Shown here: piece by piece, positions 1-7,441 of the stretch
How positions within the stretch are numbered: position 1 is the stretch's first letter
How the letters are laid out: each line of letters begins with the position of its first letter
Position numbers and translations under genes: made by a program
Notes under the pieces: generated by a model
Told to the model about the DNA's origin: nothing
The model's database searches: none
What the model saw: only the letters and a program-made list of their open reading frames with translations
Assembly: GCA_013695775.1 (NCBI GenBank)
Contig: JACCZV010000212.1
Span: 1-16,153, forward strand
Direction of reading: 5' to 3'
DNA length: 16,153 nt
Source: Chitinophagales bacterium
GTDB taxonomy: Bacteria; Bacteroidota; Bacteroidia; Chitinophagales; UBA10324

Positions 1-1206
1 CTGCTTAACAGTGGAGATACAGTAAAGATTATAAATTATATCTATCCCGAAGATTCTGCTTTATATGCAGCCAATCCTCCTGTAGCAATCCCATTTCTCC
101 AGCTATTTTCAGATCTTTTTGGAGATTATCCCTTTAAGAAAGAAAAGTATGGTCATGCGCAATTTAATTGGGGCGGTGGCATGGAACATCAGACGATGAG
201 CTTTGTTTACCGGCTTGAATACTTTGAGCTCACTGCTCACGAACTGGCGCATCAGTGGTTCGGCGATAAGGTTACCTGCGGAAGCTGGCAGGATATATGG
301 CTGAATGAGGGATTCGCAACCTATCTCTCAGGGTTATGCTATGAATATCTTGCTCCGCAGTATTGGATCCCTTTCAAGGATGCTCATCAAGACCGCGCTT
401 TTAAAGATACAATTGGCTCAGTTTTTTGCGAAGACACTTCAGACGTTGGCCGCATATTTAGTGGTTCGCTCAGTTACTCCAAAGGTGCTTATCTTTTGCA
501 CATGCTGCGTTGGAAACTCGGTGATGAGGACTTTTTTAAAGGAGTGTATGAATATATAAATGATACCACACTATGTTATGGCTTTGCCCGGACTGATGAT
601 TTGATTCATCATTTAGAAGCTGTCAGCGGACAGCAGCTGGGGGAGTTTTTTAATGATTGGTTTTACGGGAAAGGATATCCCACATATCATCTTAAATGGG
701 CATCACTTCCTGATAAGAGAGTAAACATTGCCATTCATCAGACACAGAATCATTCATCAGTTTCATTTTTTGAGATGCCGGTGCCTGTTCGATTAAAGGA
801 TGCTTCTCATGATACGGTGGTAGTGATTCAGAATGATGCAAATGATCTAACTTATACCATAGGACCCCTTTCTTTTACTCCCGACAGCATTTTCTTCGAT
901 CCTGATTTGTGGCTTCTTGCGAAGAGTGACACACCGCAATATGATAAGATGATATCTCAGTTGCTTATACTTTACCCAAACCCTGCCTCAGATGAGATTA
1001 CGATTGGCTTTCATGGCGATCAGGAGACGGTAGAGGAAATTAATATATATGATGTAACAGGTAAAAGGATGGTTGGCTTGAATACTGAAGCAACAAGTTT
1101 CTTCAATCCGGTAACAATCGATATATCTAATCTTTCAGGAGGATATTACTTAGTGAATTTGCTGACAGACAAACAGCGGTATGTTCAACGAATCGTAAAA
1201 TTTTAG
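1..1206 (+). CDS. M1 family zinc metallo-aminopeptidase with T9SS C-terminal sorting domain (5' end missing)
   Basis: The reading frame is open from base 1, so the gene begins upstream of the window; 401 codons are visible. Seen: a GGGMEHQT substrate-binding motif at visible residues 58-65 (the family's GAMEN equivalent), the zinc site HELAH (His80, Glu81, His84) with third ligand Glu103 in NEGFATY, and Tyr159 in SYSKGA, which matches the transition-state tyrosine of M1 enzymes. The catalytic core is therefore complete. From about residue 323 a separate C-terminal domain begins with LYPNPASDE and ends in RIVKF, typical of the type A T9SS sorting signal. Inference: the enzyme crosses the outer membrane through T9SS, the sorting domain is cleaved, and it removes N-terminal residues from peptides at the surface or outside the cell. 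The N-terminal beta domain and signal peptide lie outside the window. Family assignment is very secure; substrate preference is unknown. Confidence 0.95.
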   Translation: MLNSGDTVKIINYIYPEDSALYAANPPVAIPFLQLFSDLFGDYPFKKEKYGHAQFNWGGGMEHQTMSFVYRLEYFELTAHELAHQWFGDKVTCGSWQDIWLNEGFATYLSGLCYEYLAPQYWIPFKDAHQDRAFKDTIGSVFCEDTSDVGRIFSGSLSYSKGAYLLHMLRWKLGDEDFFKGVYEYINDTTLCYGFARTDDLIHHLEAVSGQQLGEFFNDWFYGKGYPTYHLKWASLPDKRVNIAIHQTQNHSSVSFFEMPVPVRLKDASHDTVVVIQNDANDLTYTIGPLSFTPDSIFFDPDLWLLAKSDTPQYDKMISQLLILYPNPASDEITIGFHGDQETVEEINIYDVTGKRMVGLNTEATSFFNPVTIDISNLSGGYYLVNLLTDKQRYVQRIVKF

Positions 1207-1226
1207 AATTGCAACGACAAGTATAA

Positions 1227-1250
1227 GTTGTGGGAAATTTCCCGCACAAC
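1227..1250 (+). terminator. Stem-loop after the M1 peptidase gene, candidate terminator
   Basis: The 12-base perfect palindrome GGGAAATTTCCC (1232-1243) is flanked by GTTGT (1227-1231) and ACAAC (1246-1250), with a two-base GC bulge. The transcript could fold into a stem of 9 pairs with an AATT loop. It lies 20 bases after the stop at 1206. The following stretch (1251-1265) is T-rich but has no unbroken T run, so termination is likely but not certain. An operator for the gene at 1297 is the alternative. Confidence 0.45.
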
Positions 1251-1296
1251 ATTTGATAACTTTTCCATGCAAATAAATTAAACAAAAATTAACCTC

Positions 1297-2139
1297 ATGA
1301 ACAAATTCTTTTTTCTTATTACACTCACATTCAGTGGTGCGGCAAGTTGCTTCTCACAAACAGCCAAACAGTGCTGCAATAGTCCTTCATCCACTTCAGC
1401 CTTCGCGTCCTTTGCGAATAGCGCCGGCTTTATTGGTGCCCATGAATCCCCTAAGCCAATATCTTATGCAGAGAAAGGCAAGATGGTATCCTTTCCCTCC
1501 CCGGATGGGAAGAATGCAAGTGCGTATATGATTAAATCAGAGAACAAATCAAATAACTACCTCATCGTCTTTCATGAATATTGGGGATTAAATGATTATA
1601 TAAAACGTCAATCCGATCTCTATTTTGATACGCTTGATGTTAATGTAATCGCCGTAGATCTCTATGATGGAAAAATAACAGATGACCCCGACGAGGCTGG
1701 CAGACTGGTACAATCAGTAGATGCGGCAAGAGCTGTAAATATTATAAAGAGTGCTTTGGCTTATGCAGGAAAAGATGCAAAAATAGCAACGGTTGGATGG
1801 TGTTTCGGAGGAGGATGGTCGTTGCAGGGGGCATTATTAGCTGGTGAACAAGCAACGGCGTGTGTGATGTTTTACGGCATGCCCGAAACAGACGTCAACA
1901 AATTGAAGACACTCAACAGCGATGTACTTTTCGTGTGGGCTAAAAAAGACCAATGGATAAATGAAGAGGTGAAAGATGATTTTATTGAAAATATGAGGAC
2001 AGCAGACAAAAAATTAACGGTAAAAGAATATGATGCCGACCATGCGTTCGCGAATCCTTCCAACCCACATTATAATGAGGCCGGTGCCTTAGACGCTCAG
2101 AAAATAGCACTGAATTTTTTAAGATCCCATTTAGAGTAA
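1297..2139 (+). CDS. Exported dienelactone hydrolase family protein
   Basis: This 280-residue alpha/beta hydrolase begins with a Sec signal peptide (residues 1 to about 21, ending CFSQ). Mature N-terminal residues include an adjacent cysteine pair, Cys26-Cys27. The DLH catalytic residues can all be placed: nucleophile Cys169 in GWCFGGG, Asp218 in AKKDQW, His249 in DADHAF, and the accessory Glu94 in FHEYWG that holds the cysteine in classical dienelactone hydrolase. The cysteine nucleophile marks it as DLH family rather than a serine esterase. Classical members hydrolyse dienelactones in chloroaromatic degradation, but no such pathway genes are present here, so the true substrate is probably another ester or lactone in the periplasm. 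It heads a same-strand cluster with two thioredoxin-like genes (2235, 2729), 95 bases before the first. Family call secure; substrate unknown. Confidence 0.9.
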   Translation: MNKFFFLITLTFSGAASCFSQTAKQCCNSPSSTSAFASFANSAGFIGAHESPKPISYAEKGKMVSFPSPDGKNASAYMIKSENKSNNYLIVFHEYWGLNDYIKRQSDLYFDTLDVNVIAVDLYDGKITDDPDEAGRLVQSVDAARAVNIIKSALAYAGKDAKIATVGWCFGGGWSLQGALLAGEQATACVMFYGMPETDVNKLKTLNSDVLFVWAKKDQWINEEVKDDFIENMRTADKKLTVKEYDADHAFANPSNPHYNEAGALDAQKIALNFLRSHLE

Positions 2140-2214
2140 TCAATTTTGTACAGCAAGGATTTTATTGGTCACATTATTGCCACAGTGCGATGCATTAAAA
2201 AACTTAAGGCTTTT

Positions 2215-2232
2215 ATCTTCTCTTAAGAAGAT
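2215..2232 (+). promoter_or_regulatory. Inverted repeat directly before the TlpA-like start codon
   Basis: ATCTTC (2215-2220) pairs with GAAGAT (2227-2232), extended by one T-A pair to a 7-bp stem with the four-base loop CTTA. The 3' arm carries the only purine-rich stretch ahead of the ATG at 2235. The stem could therefore hide the ribosome entry region. There is no T run, so it does not resemble a terminator. Function is inferred only from position. Confidence 0.3.
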
Positions 2233-2234
2233 TT

Positions 2235-2711
2235 ATGAAGACAATTTCTTTAACTCTTTTGATTACCTTAAACTTTATATCCGGATTTGCTCAGGACTTA
2301 AGAATTGTTTCGTATCCGGAACTGGAAAGAATCATCTCAGCCTCATCTCAAAAACCCACTTTAGTAAATTTATGGGCTACTTGGTGTAAGCCCTGTGTAG
2401 AAGAACTGCCTTATTTTATCTCTGCTCAGGAAAGATTTAAGGATGAAGTGGAATTTATTTTCGTCTCCCTCGATTTTATGTCGCAGACTCCCAAGGTTAA
2501 GGAGATGATTAAGAAGCTTTCGATGCATGGCACCATGATTCAGCTAAATGAACCTGGCGGCGATTGGATCGACAAAATGGATAACAACTGGTCAGGAGCA
2601 ATTCCGTATACACTTTTATATCTTCCGAACGGCAAAAAATGGGAACATTATGATGCTTTCAGCAGTTTAGAAGATCTTACCTCATTTTTAAATACTCATC
2701 TTCCTAAATAA
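2235..2711 (+). CDS. Exported TlpA/ResA-like thioredoxin-fold protein
   Basis: A 158-residue protein with a Sec signal peptide (residues 1-20, ending GFAQ), then a compact thioredoxin fold. The active site WATWCKPC holds the redox cysteines Cys51 and Cys54, followed by the EELP segment usual for TlpA/ResA proteins. Pro124 in AIPYT is the expected cis-proline facing the active site. Size fits a single-domain periplasmic thiol-disulfide oxidoreductase without the extra N-terminal domain seen in many Bacteroidota TlpA paralogues. Likely role: reducing disulfides in exported proteins, or passing electrons within the periplasm; no cytochrome c maturation genes are near to name a client. The next gene starts 17 bases after its stop, so the two are very probably co-transcribed. 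The preceding hydrolase has an unpaired-looking vicinal cysteine pair and could be a client (inference). Confidence 0.9.
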   Translation: MKTISLTLLITLNFISGFAQDLRIVSYPELERIISASSQKPTLVNLWATWCKPCVEELPYFISAQERFKDEVEFIFVSLDFMSQTPKVKEMIKKLSMHGTMIQLNEPGGDWIDKMDNNWSGAIPYTLLYLPNGKKWEHYDAFSSLEDLTSFLNTHLPK

Positions 2712-2728
2712 ATCAATTACTTTAAAAC

Positions 2729-3340
2729 ATGAAAAAGACATTGCAATACGGCTCTGCCGCGATATTGACTGTTGTAATTTTAACTGCTGCTACCATAAAT
2801 GGCTACAAGGTGGGCGACAAAGTAAAAGATTTTAAGCTTAAAAACATTGACGGCAAATTTATTTCCTTATCAGAATTTGATGATGCGAAAGGGTTCATCG
2901 TAATATTTACATGCAATCAATGCCCCTACGCAAAAGCTTATGAGAGCCGGGTGCTGGCACTTGATAGGATGTATAAAGAGAAGGGTTATCCCGTCATTGC
3001 GATAAATCCCAACGATCCTGTTGCAGTACCGGATGACTCGTTTGAAAGCATGGTTCAGAATGCCCGAAAAAAAGGTTTCACTTTTCCATATCTTATAGAT
3101 GAAACCCAGCAGGTTGCCCGTCAGTTTGGTGCCGCCCGCACGCCCCATGTCTACGTGCTAAATAAAGCTACTGAGGGATATGAGGTGGCATATATCGGTG
3201 CAATAGATGACAACACTGAAGATGCCGGCAATGTGAAACATACCTACGTAGAAGATGCTGTGAATGCTTTGCTCAACGGAAAAAATGTCTCTGTGCCGGA
3301 AACCAAAGCGGTTGGTTGCACAATTAAGTGGAAAAAGTAA
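2729..3340 (+). CDS. Exported redoxin (AhpC/TSA-like thioredoxin family protein)
   Basis: 203 residues: a hydrophobic N-terminal export signal (about residues 1-25), then a redoxin domain starting near KVGDKVKDF. The active site FTCNQCPYAKAY holds Cys62 and Cys65, and Pro139 in RTPHVYV is the cis-proline. A third cysteine, Cys197, lies in the C-terminal motif VGCTIKW, a tail often found in this CNxCPY group. The group is annotated as thioredoxin family or peroxiredoxin-like; the CxxC arrangement argues for disulfide reductase or peroxide-linked activity rather than a classical one-cysteine peroxidase, but the reaction is not known. It follows the TlpA-like gene by 17 bases and is followed by a strong terminator, so it ends the transcription unit. 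Export is inferred from the N terminus, which lacks a very clear cleavage site. Confidence 0.85.
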   Translation: MKKTLQYGSAAILTVVILTAATINGYKVGDKVKDFKLKNIDGKFISLSEFDDAKGFIVIFTCNQCPYAKAYESRVLALDRMYKEKGYPVIAINPNDPVAVPDDSFESMVQNARKKGFTFPYLIDETQQVARQFGAARTPHVYVLNKATEGYEVAYIGAIDDNTEDAGNVKHTYVEDAVNALLNGKNVSVPETKAVGCTIKWKK

Positions 3341-3361
3341 TTTTTGAAAATTCTAAGACTG

Positions 3362-3393
3362 AAAAAAGCATCCTGTTACAGATGCTTTTTTTA
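3362..3393 (+). terminator. Rho-independent terminator after the redoxin gene
   Basis: The 10-bp perfect stem AAAAAGCATC (3363-3372) pairs with GATGCTTTTT (3381-3390) around an eight-base loop, CTGTTACA. It continues into extra T residues and starts 22 bases after the stop at 3340. The A-rich 5' side and T-run 3' side make it a good terminator on the plus strand, closing the hydrolase/thioredoxin/redoxin cluster. Confidence 0.85.
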
Positions 3394-3630
3394 TACATGC
3401 AAACACAACCGTTGACTCAGCCTTAAAGATATTTCACGTAATAGAGACCGTGCTATTCCTACTCTATCTATAAATGCTTGTGTGAAAACATATTTCAACA
3501 AATCTGCAATCGATTTCCTCCAGAGATGACATGATCTTAGAACTTTCAGTTTGAAAGAAACAGGCTGTACCTTATCAACTTTATTAGAAGTTATCATTCG
3601 TAACGGCATATACTAAAAACCCAAAAATCT
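3394..3630. other. Gene-poor gap with no recognised feature
   Basis: About 240 bases between the terminator and the oxidoreductase gene. I recognise no gene, RNA, repeat or exact TAnnTTTG promoter here. One plus-strand frame (3416-3616) is open except for a single TGA at 3527-3529. The minus strand has an open frame of 72 codons (3609-3391) whose product resembles nothing I know and which runs into the terminator stem. The promoter of the downstream gene must lie in or near this region. Confidence 0.4.
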
Positions 3631-4287
3631 ATGAAAACCATCCTGCTATTTGGGAGCACAGGATTGATTGGAGGAGAACTGCTTCGATTGCTTTTAGAGG
3701 ATAGCAATGCGATGGTAAAAGCTTTTCTGCGACGACCAATAGTCATAACGAATATACCACCTCATTTTACTCAGCATGTAGTTGACTTTAATCGCATAGA
3801 AGAATGGAAGAACCTGCTTGCAGGAGACGAATTATACTGCTGTCTGGGTACTACCATCCGAAAGGCCGGATCAAGAGCAGCGTTCAGAGCAGTTGATTAT
3901 GAGCTGGTGCTTCAGATTGCAAATAGGGCGTTGGTGAATGGAGTAAAAAAATTCATTGTCATTTCATCTCTTGGGGCAGATGCCGGCTCTTCAAATTTTT
4001 ATCTTAGAACCAAAGGTGAAATGGAACGGGATGTTCAGCAATTGTTATTTCAAAAAATAAGAATATTGAGACCTTCCGTTTTAACAGGCAACCGTGATGA
4101 GTTCCGGCTTGGAGAAAAGGTAGGAATTGGAGTTGCGTCTGTACTTAGTCCGTTGATGGTGGGCAGGCTGAAGAAATACAAGCCCATCTCTGCAACTTCC
4201 GTTGCAAGGGCTATGATCACCCTTGCAGGCACTGAAGATGTGCAGGTAGTTTACGAGTCGGATGAATTGCAAATGATGGGCAAATAA
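3631..4287 (+). CDS. NAD(P)-binding Rossmann-fold oxidoreductase (TIP30/HTATIP2-like atypical SDR)
   Basis: 218 residues, a typical length for the small atypical short-chain dehydrogenases related to mammalian TIP30. Seen: an N-terminal dinucleotide-binding motif GSTGLIG (residues 8-14) directly after the first beta strand, Arg34-Arg35 at the end of the second strand where NADP-preferring enzymes bind the 2'-phosphate, CLGTT (71-75), SSLGA (112-116) and the active-site pair Tyr124 and Lys128 in YLRTKGE. No signal peptide or membrane segment, so it is cytoplasmic. Substrate is unknown; homologues are annotated only as NAD-dependent epimerase/dehydratase or NAD(P)H-binding proteins. It appears to be transcribed alone: a terminator lies upstream and the next gene converges from the other strand 59 bases downstream, with no obvious terminator hairpin between them. 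Confidence 0.85.
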   Translation: MKTILLFGSTGLIGGELLRLLLEDSNAMVKAFLRRPIVITNIPPHFTQHVVDFNRIEEWKNLLAGDELYCCLGTTIRKAGSRAAFRAVDYELVLQIANRALVNGVKKFIVISSLGADAGSSNFYLRTKGEMERDVQQLLFQKIRILRPSVLTGNRDEFRLGEKVGIGVASVLSPLMVGRLKKYKPISATSVARAMITLAGTEDVQVVYESDELQMMGK

Positions 4288-4346
4288 AAAAGTCAGGAGG
4301 GCCAATGCGTTATTAGAAAGCAGCACACATAAAATAATATCATCCC

Positions 4347-5042
4347 TCAATTATTGAGCTTAAAGACGAAGCGGATAAGATCGTCTTTATAATTTGCACC
4401 AATGGGAATTTCTTTGCCATTTATTTCGACAAAATTTCCCACTATTGAATTAACTGTGCCGAGAGATACTATATAAGACTTATGCACTCTTATAAATTTG
4501 TTTTTCGGCAAAATTTCTTCAATCTTTTTCATCGTTTGATGAACAACTAACAATTTTTCTTTAGTAAATATTTTCAAGTAATCTTTCATTCCCTCTATAT
4601 ATGTGATATCAGCGTAATTGACTTTCACCAACTTGCTGTCTACTTTCAAAAAAATATAATCTTTAGGTTCTTCTTCATTGCCCTGTACCCTGCCCTGCTC
4701 AATAACTTTATCTACAGCTTTCAAGAAGCGCTCGAAGGAGATAGGCTTAAGCAGGTAGTCGGCCACATTTAATTCAAAACCCTCAATAGCATGGTTGGGA
4801 TATGCCGTTGTTATTATTACTGCTGGTGGATTTTTTAAGGATTTCAAAAACGACAGTCCATCTATCACTGGCATTTGGATATCAAGAAAGAGGAGATCTA
4901 CCCTTTCATTGTTAATAGATTGAAATGCGTCAAGGGCATTGCTGCATTTTTTTATTAGTTGAAGATTGGCCATTCGTTGCACATAGTTTTCAAGCACTTC
5001 CTGCGCAAGCGGTTCATCATCTACTATAATGCATTTGAGCAT
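4347..5042 (-). CDS. LytTR-family response regulator
   Basis: 231 residues. The receiver domain (about 1-115) has the acidic pocket Asp8-Asp9, phospho-acceptor Asp54 in FLDIQMP, a switch Thr in ITTAYP (78-79) and Lys99 in LLKPIS. A charged linker (about 113-128) leads to a LytTR DNA-binding domain (about 128-231), recognised by YIEGMKDYLKIF, the MKKIEEILP helix and FIRVHKSYIV. LytTR domains bind DNA through beta strands, usually at direct repeats upstream of target promoters. The start lies 2 bases after the stop of the kinase gene, so the two are one operon and a cognate pair. No target gene can be named from this window. Family assignment is very secure. Confidence 0.95.
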   Translation of the reverse strand: MLKCIIVDDEPLAQEVLENYVQRMANLQLIKKCSNALDAFQSINNERVDLLFLDIQMPVIDGLSFLKSLKNPPAVIITTAYPNHAIEGFELNVADYLLKPISFERFLKAVDKVIEQGRVQGNEEEPKDYIFLKVDSKLVKVNYADITYIEGMKDYLKIFTKEKLLVVHQTMKKIEEILPKNKFIRVHKSYIVSLGTVNSIVGNFVEINGKEIPIGANYKDDLIRFVFKLNN

Positions 5043-5044
5043 TT

Positions 5045-6115
5045 TTATGAGAGGTTTAATTCGAGGTCAACTTTATAAGAATTTTGCAGGGCAGCAATTT
5101 TAAGCTGATGCTTTTCAGGATATATCAGCTCAAGCCTTTTTTGCACGTTGTCTAATCCAATTCCACCCATTTCTTTCAGGAATGATCCATTTACAGGCAC
5201 ACTATTCAACACATTGAGCTGAAGTCTGCCATTGAGTACATTAAGCCGAACATCTACAAATCCCTTTTCCATCTGCGCATTAATGCCATGCTTGAAACTG
5301 TTTTCCACTATAGGAATGAGCAACAGCGGTTCAATCCTATAATCTTTCGGATTTCCCGTTAGGGAAAAATTGATAGATACATGTTCCCCATGACGGATGC
5401 GCTCCAGCTCAATGTAATTACTAATAAACTGAATCTCTCTTTCAAGGGCTACCCGGCCAGCGTTGCATTCATACAAAACATACCGCATCATATCACTTAG
5501 CTTCAACACCATGTCAGGGGTCTTTTCAGATTTTCTCAATGCCAGTGAATAAATATTATTAAGGGTATTGAAAAGGAAATGCGGGTTGATCTGTGCCTTC
5601 AATGCATTCAGTTCAAGGGTAAGATTGTCGCGCTGCAATTGCAGCAAGCGTGTTTGAGTTGACCGAACCTGTCCAGCATATTTGATCGAATAGGTAATCA
5701 CAAGTGTAAAGAATCCTTCAAATATGTCGTAACGCGCATTTAACTGAGAGATGTAATCACTTAAGCCTACCGACGAAACTGACTCAGGAATTAATGTAAG
5801 CAATGTGTAATTCACTACGGAATAAGTAAATATCAGACCTATAGTAGCTATCGCATATAATAGGTAATGCCTGCTGTTCAAAAGACGAGGCACCAGGATA
5901 TAGAGGTGGAAGTACATCATAGGAATTTGTGTAGCAGCATACACCAGCATAAACAAAAGCTCACCGTAACCGAAACCATATAAGGAGACGATGTCGTAGA
6001 AGGTGCGGAACAGCCAGAAAAGCCAGAATCCAATATGCATTAGAAGCCTGCTCACCTTAGGATTTTTTATTCTGCTGCTAATGCCCTGAAGGAAAACTGG
6101 CGGGGTAATGTTCAT
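5045..6115 (-). CDS. LytS/YehU-type membrane sensor histidine kinase
   Basis: 356 residues. The N-terminal half holds about four hydrophobic segments (roughly 25-43, 50-73, 84-108 and 133-149) with no large extracellular or PAS-like sensor domain, so the membrane region itself probably senses the signal. A short coiled stretch (150-172) leads into the His_kinase domain: phospho-acceptor His179 in INPHFLFN, the ATP-lid N box with Asn272 in ENSFKHG, and the glycine box GGIGLDN (317-323). This layout is standard for Bacteroidota kinases paired with LytTR regulators, and that partner follows 2 bases downstream. An exact TAnnTTTG element lies about 36 bases before the ATG (6151-6158). The signal sensed is unknown. 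Confidence 0.93.
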   Translation of the reverse strand: MNITPPVFLQGISSRIKNPKVSRLLMHIGFWLFWLFRTFYDIVSLYGFGYGELLFMLVYAATQIPMMYFHLYILVPRLLNSRHYLLYAIATIGLIFTYSVVNYTLLTLIPESVSSVGLSDYISQLNARYDIFEGFFTLVITYSIKYAGQVRSTQTRLLQLQRDNLTLELNALKAQINPHFLFNTLNNIYSLALRKSEKTPDMVLKLSDMMRYVLYECNAGRVALEREIQFISNYIELERIRHGEHVSINFSLTGNPKDYRIEPLLLIPIVENSFKHGINAQMEKGFVDVRLNVLNGRLQLNVLNSVPVNGSFLKEMGGIGLDNVQKRLELIYPEKHQLKIAALQNSYKVDLELNLS

Positions 6116-6150
6116 GGATGAGGAAAGTATGGTACTATGCCGAAAAGAGG

Positions 6151-6158
6151 CAAACTTA
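6151..6158 (-). promoter_or_regulatory. Candidate -7 promoter element for the kinase/regulator operon
   Basis: Read on the minus strand this is TAAGTTTG, an exact match to the Bacteroidota -7 consensus TAnnTTTG. It lies 36 bases from the kinase ATG at 6115. The nearest TTG-type -33 match (6184-6186 on the opposite strand) sits 25 bases away, slightly too far, so the -33 box is weak. Confidence 0.4.
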
Positions 6159-6331
6159 TAGACAAATAGTTTGCTTTCTTCGACAAAAAGCCTCAGGTGG
6201 TGGCGAGATAAAATGATTGTCAGATATTTCTATTTCATTACATGCACAACAATAACCATCCCCCCCTCATTGAATTAAATGGCTTCTGGTAATTACTAAA
6301 AATCTTTTGCGCGCGAAAATGGGACAAAGCA

Positions 6332-7441
6332 TCATTTATTTACCTGGCTCATCATCTTATTCAATATTATCATAGCTGTTTTTTCAGAGGCACCCGCCCC
6401 ACCTATTTTTTCTTTCAGCTCAATATATCCAGCTTTTACAGATGCTCTTCTCTCTTCATCTGTCAGCAATTCCTGCAATTCATTTTTCAAATTTGCTTCA
6501 GTAAAATCATTTTGTATCAGCTCTTTTACCAGCGGCCGATCGACGATCAGGTTCACGAGTGAGATATATTTCACATTCACTAATTTTTTACCAATCCAGA
6601 AGGAGATAAGGCTTCCTTTGTAACAAACCACTTGAGGCACATTAAAGAGCCCTGTTTCGAGTGTCGCAGTACCGGAGGTAACTACCGCAGCAACAGATTG
6701 TGATAGCAATGCGTATGTTTGGTTGAAGACAATATCACATTTTCTTTCACCTATCAAATTGCTATAAAACAGCTTATCAATTGAGTTCACCGCTGCAATC
6801 GCAAATCGATGCCCCGGGAATGCATCTCTTACTGAAAGCATGACGGGAAGCATTTTTGAGATCTCCTGCTTTCTTGAGCCGGGTAGTAACGCAATCACCG
6901 GCTTGTCGTCATCAAAAGTTATCCTGGCATTCTTGAAATTTTCCACTGCATCCATCAGGGGATGTCCGACATATTCTACAGGATATTCCCATTTCAAATA
7001 AAAATCCTTTTCAAAGGGAAGAATCACAAACATAAGGTCAACATCCCTCTTTATCTTTTTTACACGTGAAGCTTTCCAGGCCCATAATTGTGGCGAGATA
7101 TAGTAAAAAACTTTAAATCCTTTTTGTTTTGCAAATTCGGCAATACGAAGGTTAAAACCGGGATAGTCTACCAGAATGATGGCATCAGGTTTCCAGCTTA
7201 GAATATCCTTTTTTACCTGATCAATATATGCTAATATTTTATCTATATTGTTCATCACCTCAAAAAAACCCATGAATGCAGTATTCCGGTAATGTTCAAG
7301 CAACGATACTCCCTGATGTTGCATAAGATCACCGCCCAGTCCACGAAAGACAGCATCCGGCCGTTTTAGAGTTAACTCTTTAACCAGGTTAGCTGCATGC
7401 AGATCTCCTGATGCTTCGCCCGCAATGATGTAAAAACGCAT
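6332..7441 (-). CDS. lpxB: Lipid-A-disaccharide synthase
   Basis: A 369-residue GT19 glycosyltransferase of full family length. It condenses UDP-2,3-diacylglucosamine with lipid X to give the beta-1,6 lipid A disaccharide on the cytoplasmic face of the inner membrane. Motifs seen in order: AGEASGDLH (7-15), DYPGFN (92-97), YYISPQLWAW (113-122), YVGHP (157-161), LPGSR (186-190) and SGTATLE (256-262), the last two forming the nucleotide-sugar site. Its ATG overlaps the upstream stop as TGATG, so translation is probably coupled to the small membrane protein gene. It is the last gene of the surE operon. Presence implies a lipid A-containing outer membrane. Identification is essentially certain. 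Confidence 0.97.
   Translation of the reverse strand: MRFYIIAGEASGDLHAANLVKELTLKRPDAVFRGLGGDLMQHQGVSLLEHYRNTAFMGFFEVMNNIDKILAYIDQVKKDILSWKPDAIILVDYPGFNLRIAEFAKQKGFKVFYYISPQLWAWKASRVKKIKRDVDLMFVILPFEKDFYLKWEYPVEYVGHPLMDAVENFKNARITFDDDKPVIALLPGSRKQEISKMLPVMLSVRDAFPGHRFAIAAVNSIDKLFYSNLIGERKCDIVFNQTYALLSQSVAAVVTSGTATLETGLFNVPQVVCYKGSLISFWIGKKLVNVKYISLVNLIVDRPLVKELIQNDFTEANLKNELQELLTDEERRASVKAGYIELKEKIGGAGASEKTAMIILNKMMSQVNK

Noticed and set aside
2165..2389. 74-codon plus-strand open frame overlapping the TlpA-like gene start
   Set aside because: Different frame over the signal peptide and active site of a well-supported gene; its product shows no recognisable features.
3391..3609. 72-codon minus-strand open frame in the gap after the redoxin gene
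   Set aside because: Its end runs into the terminator stem, no homology is recognised, and no promoter element or conserved motif supports it.
6305..6319. TTTTGCGCGCGAAAA dyad after lpxB as a terminator
   Set aside because: The arms pair only as TTTT with AAAA around a mismatched GC core; the stem is too weak to call.
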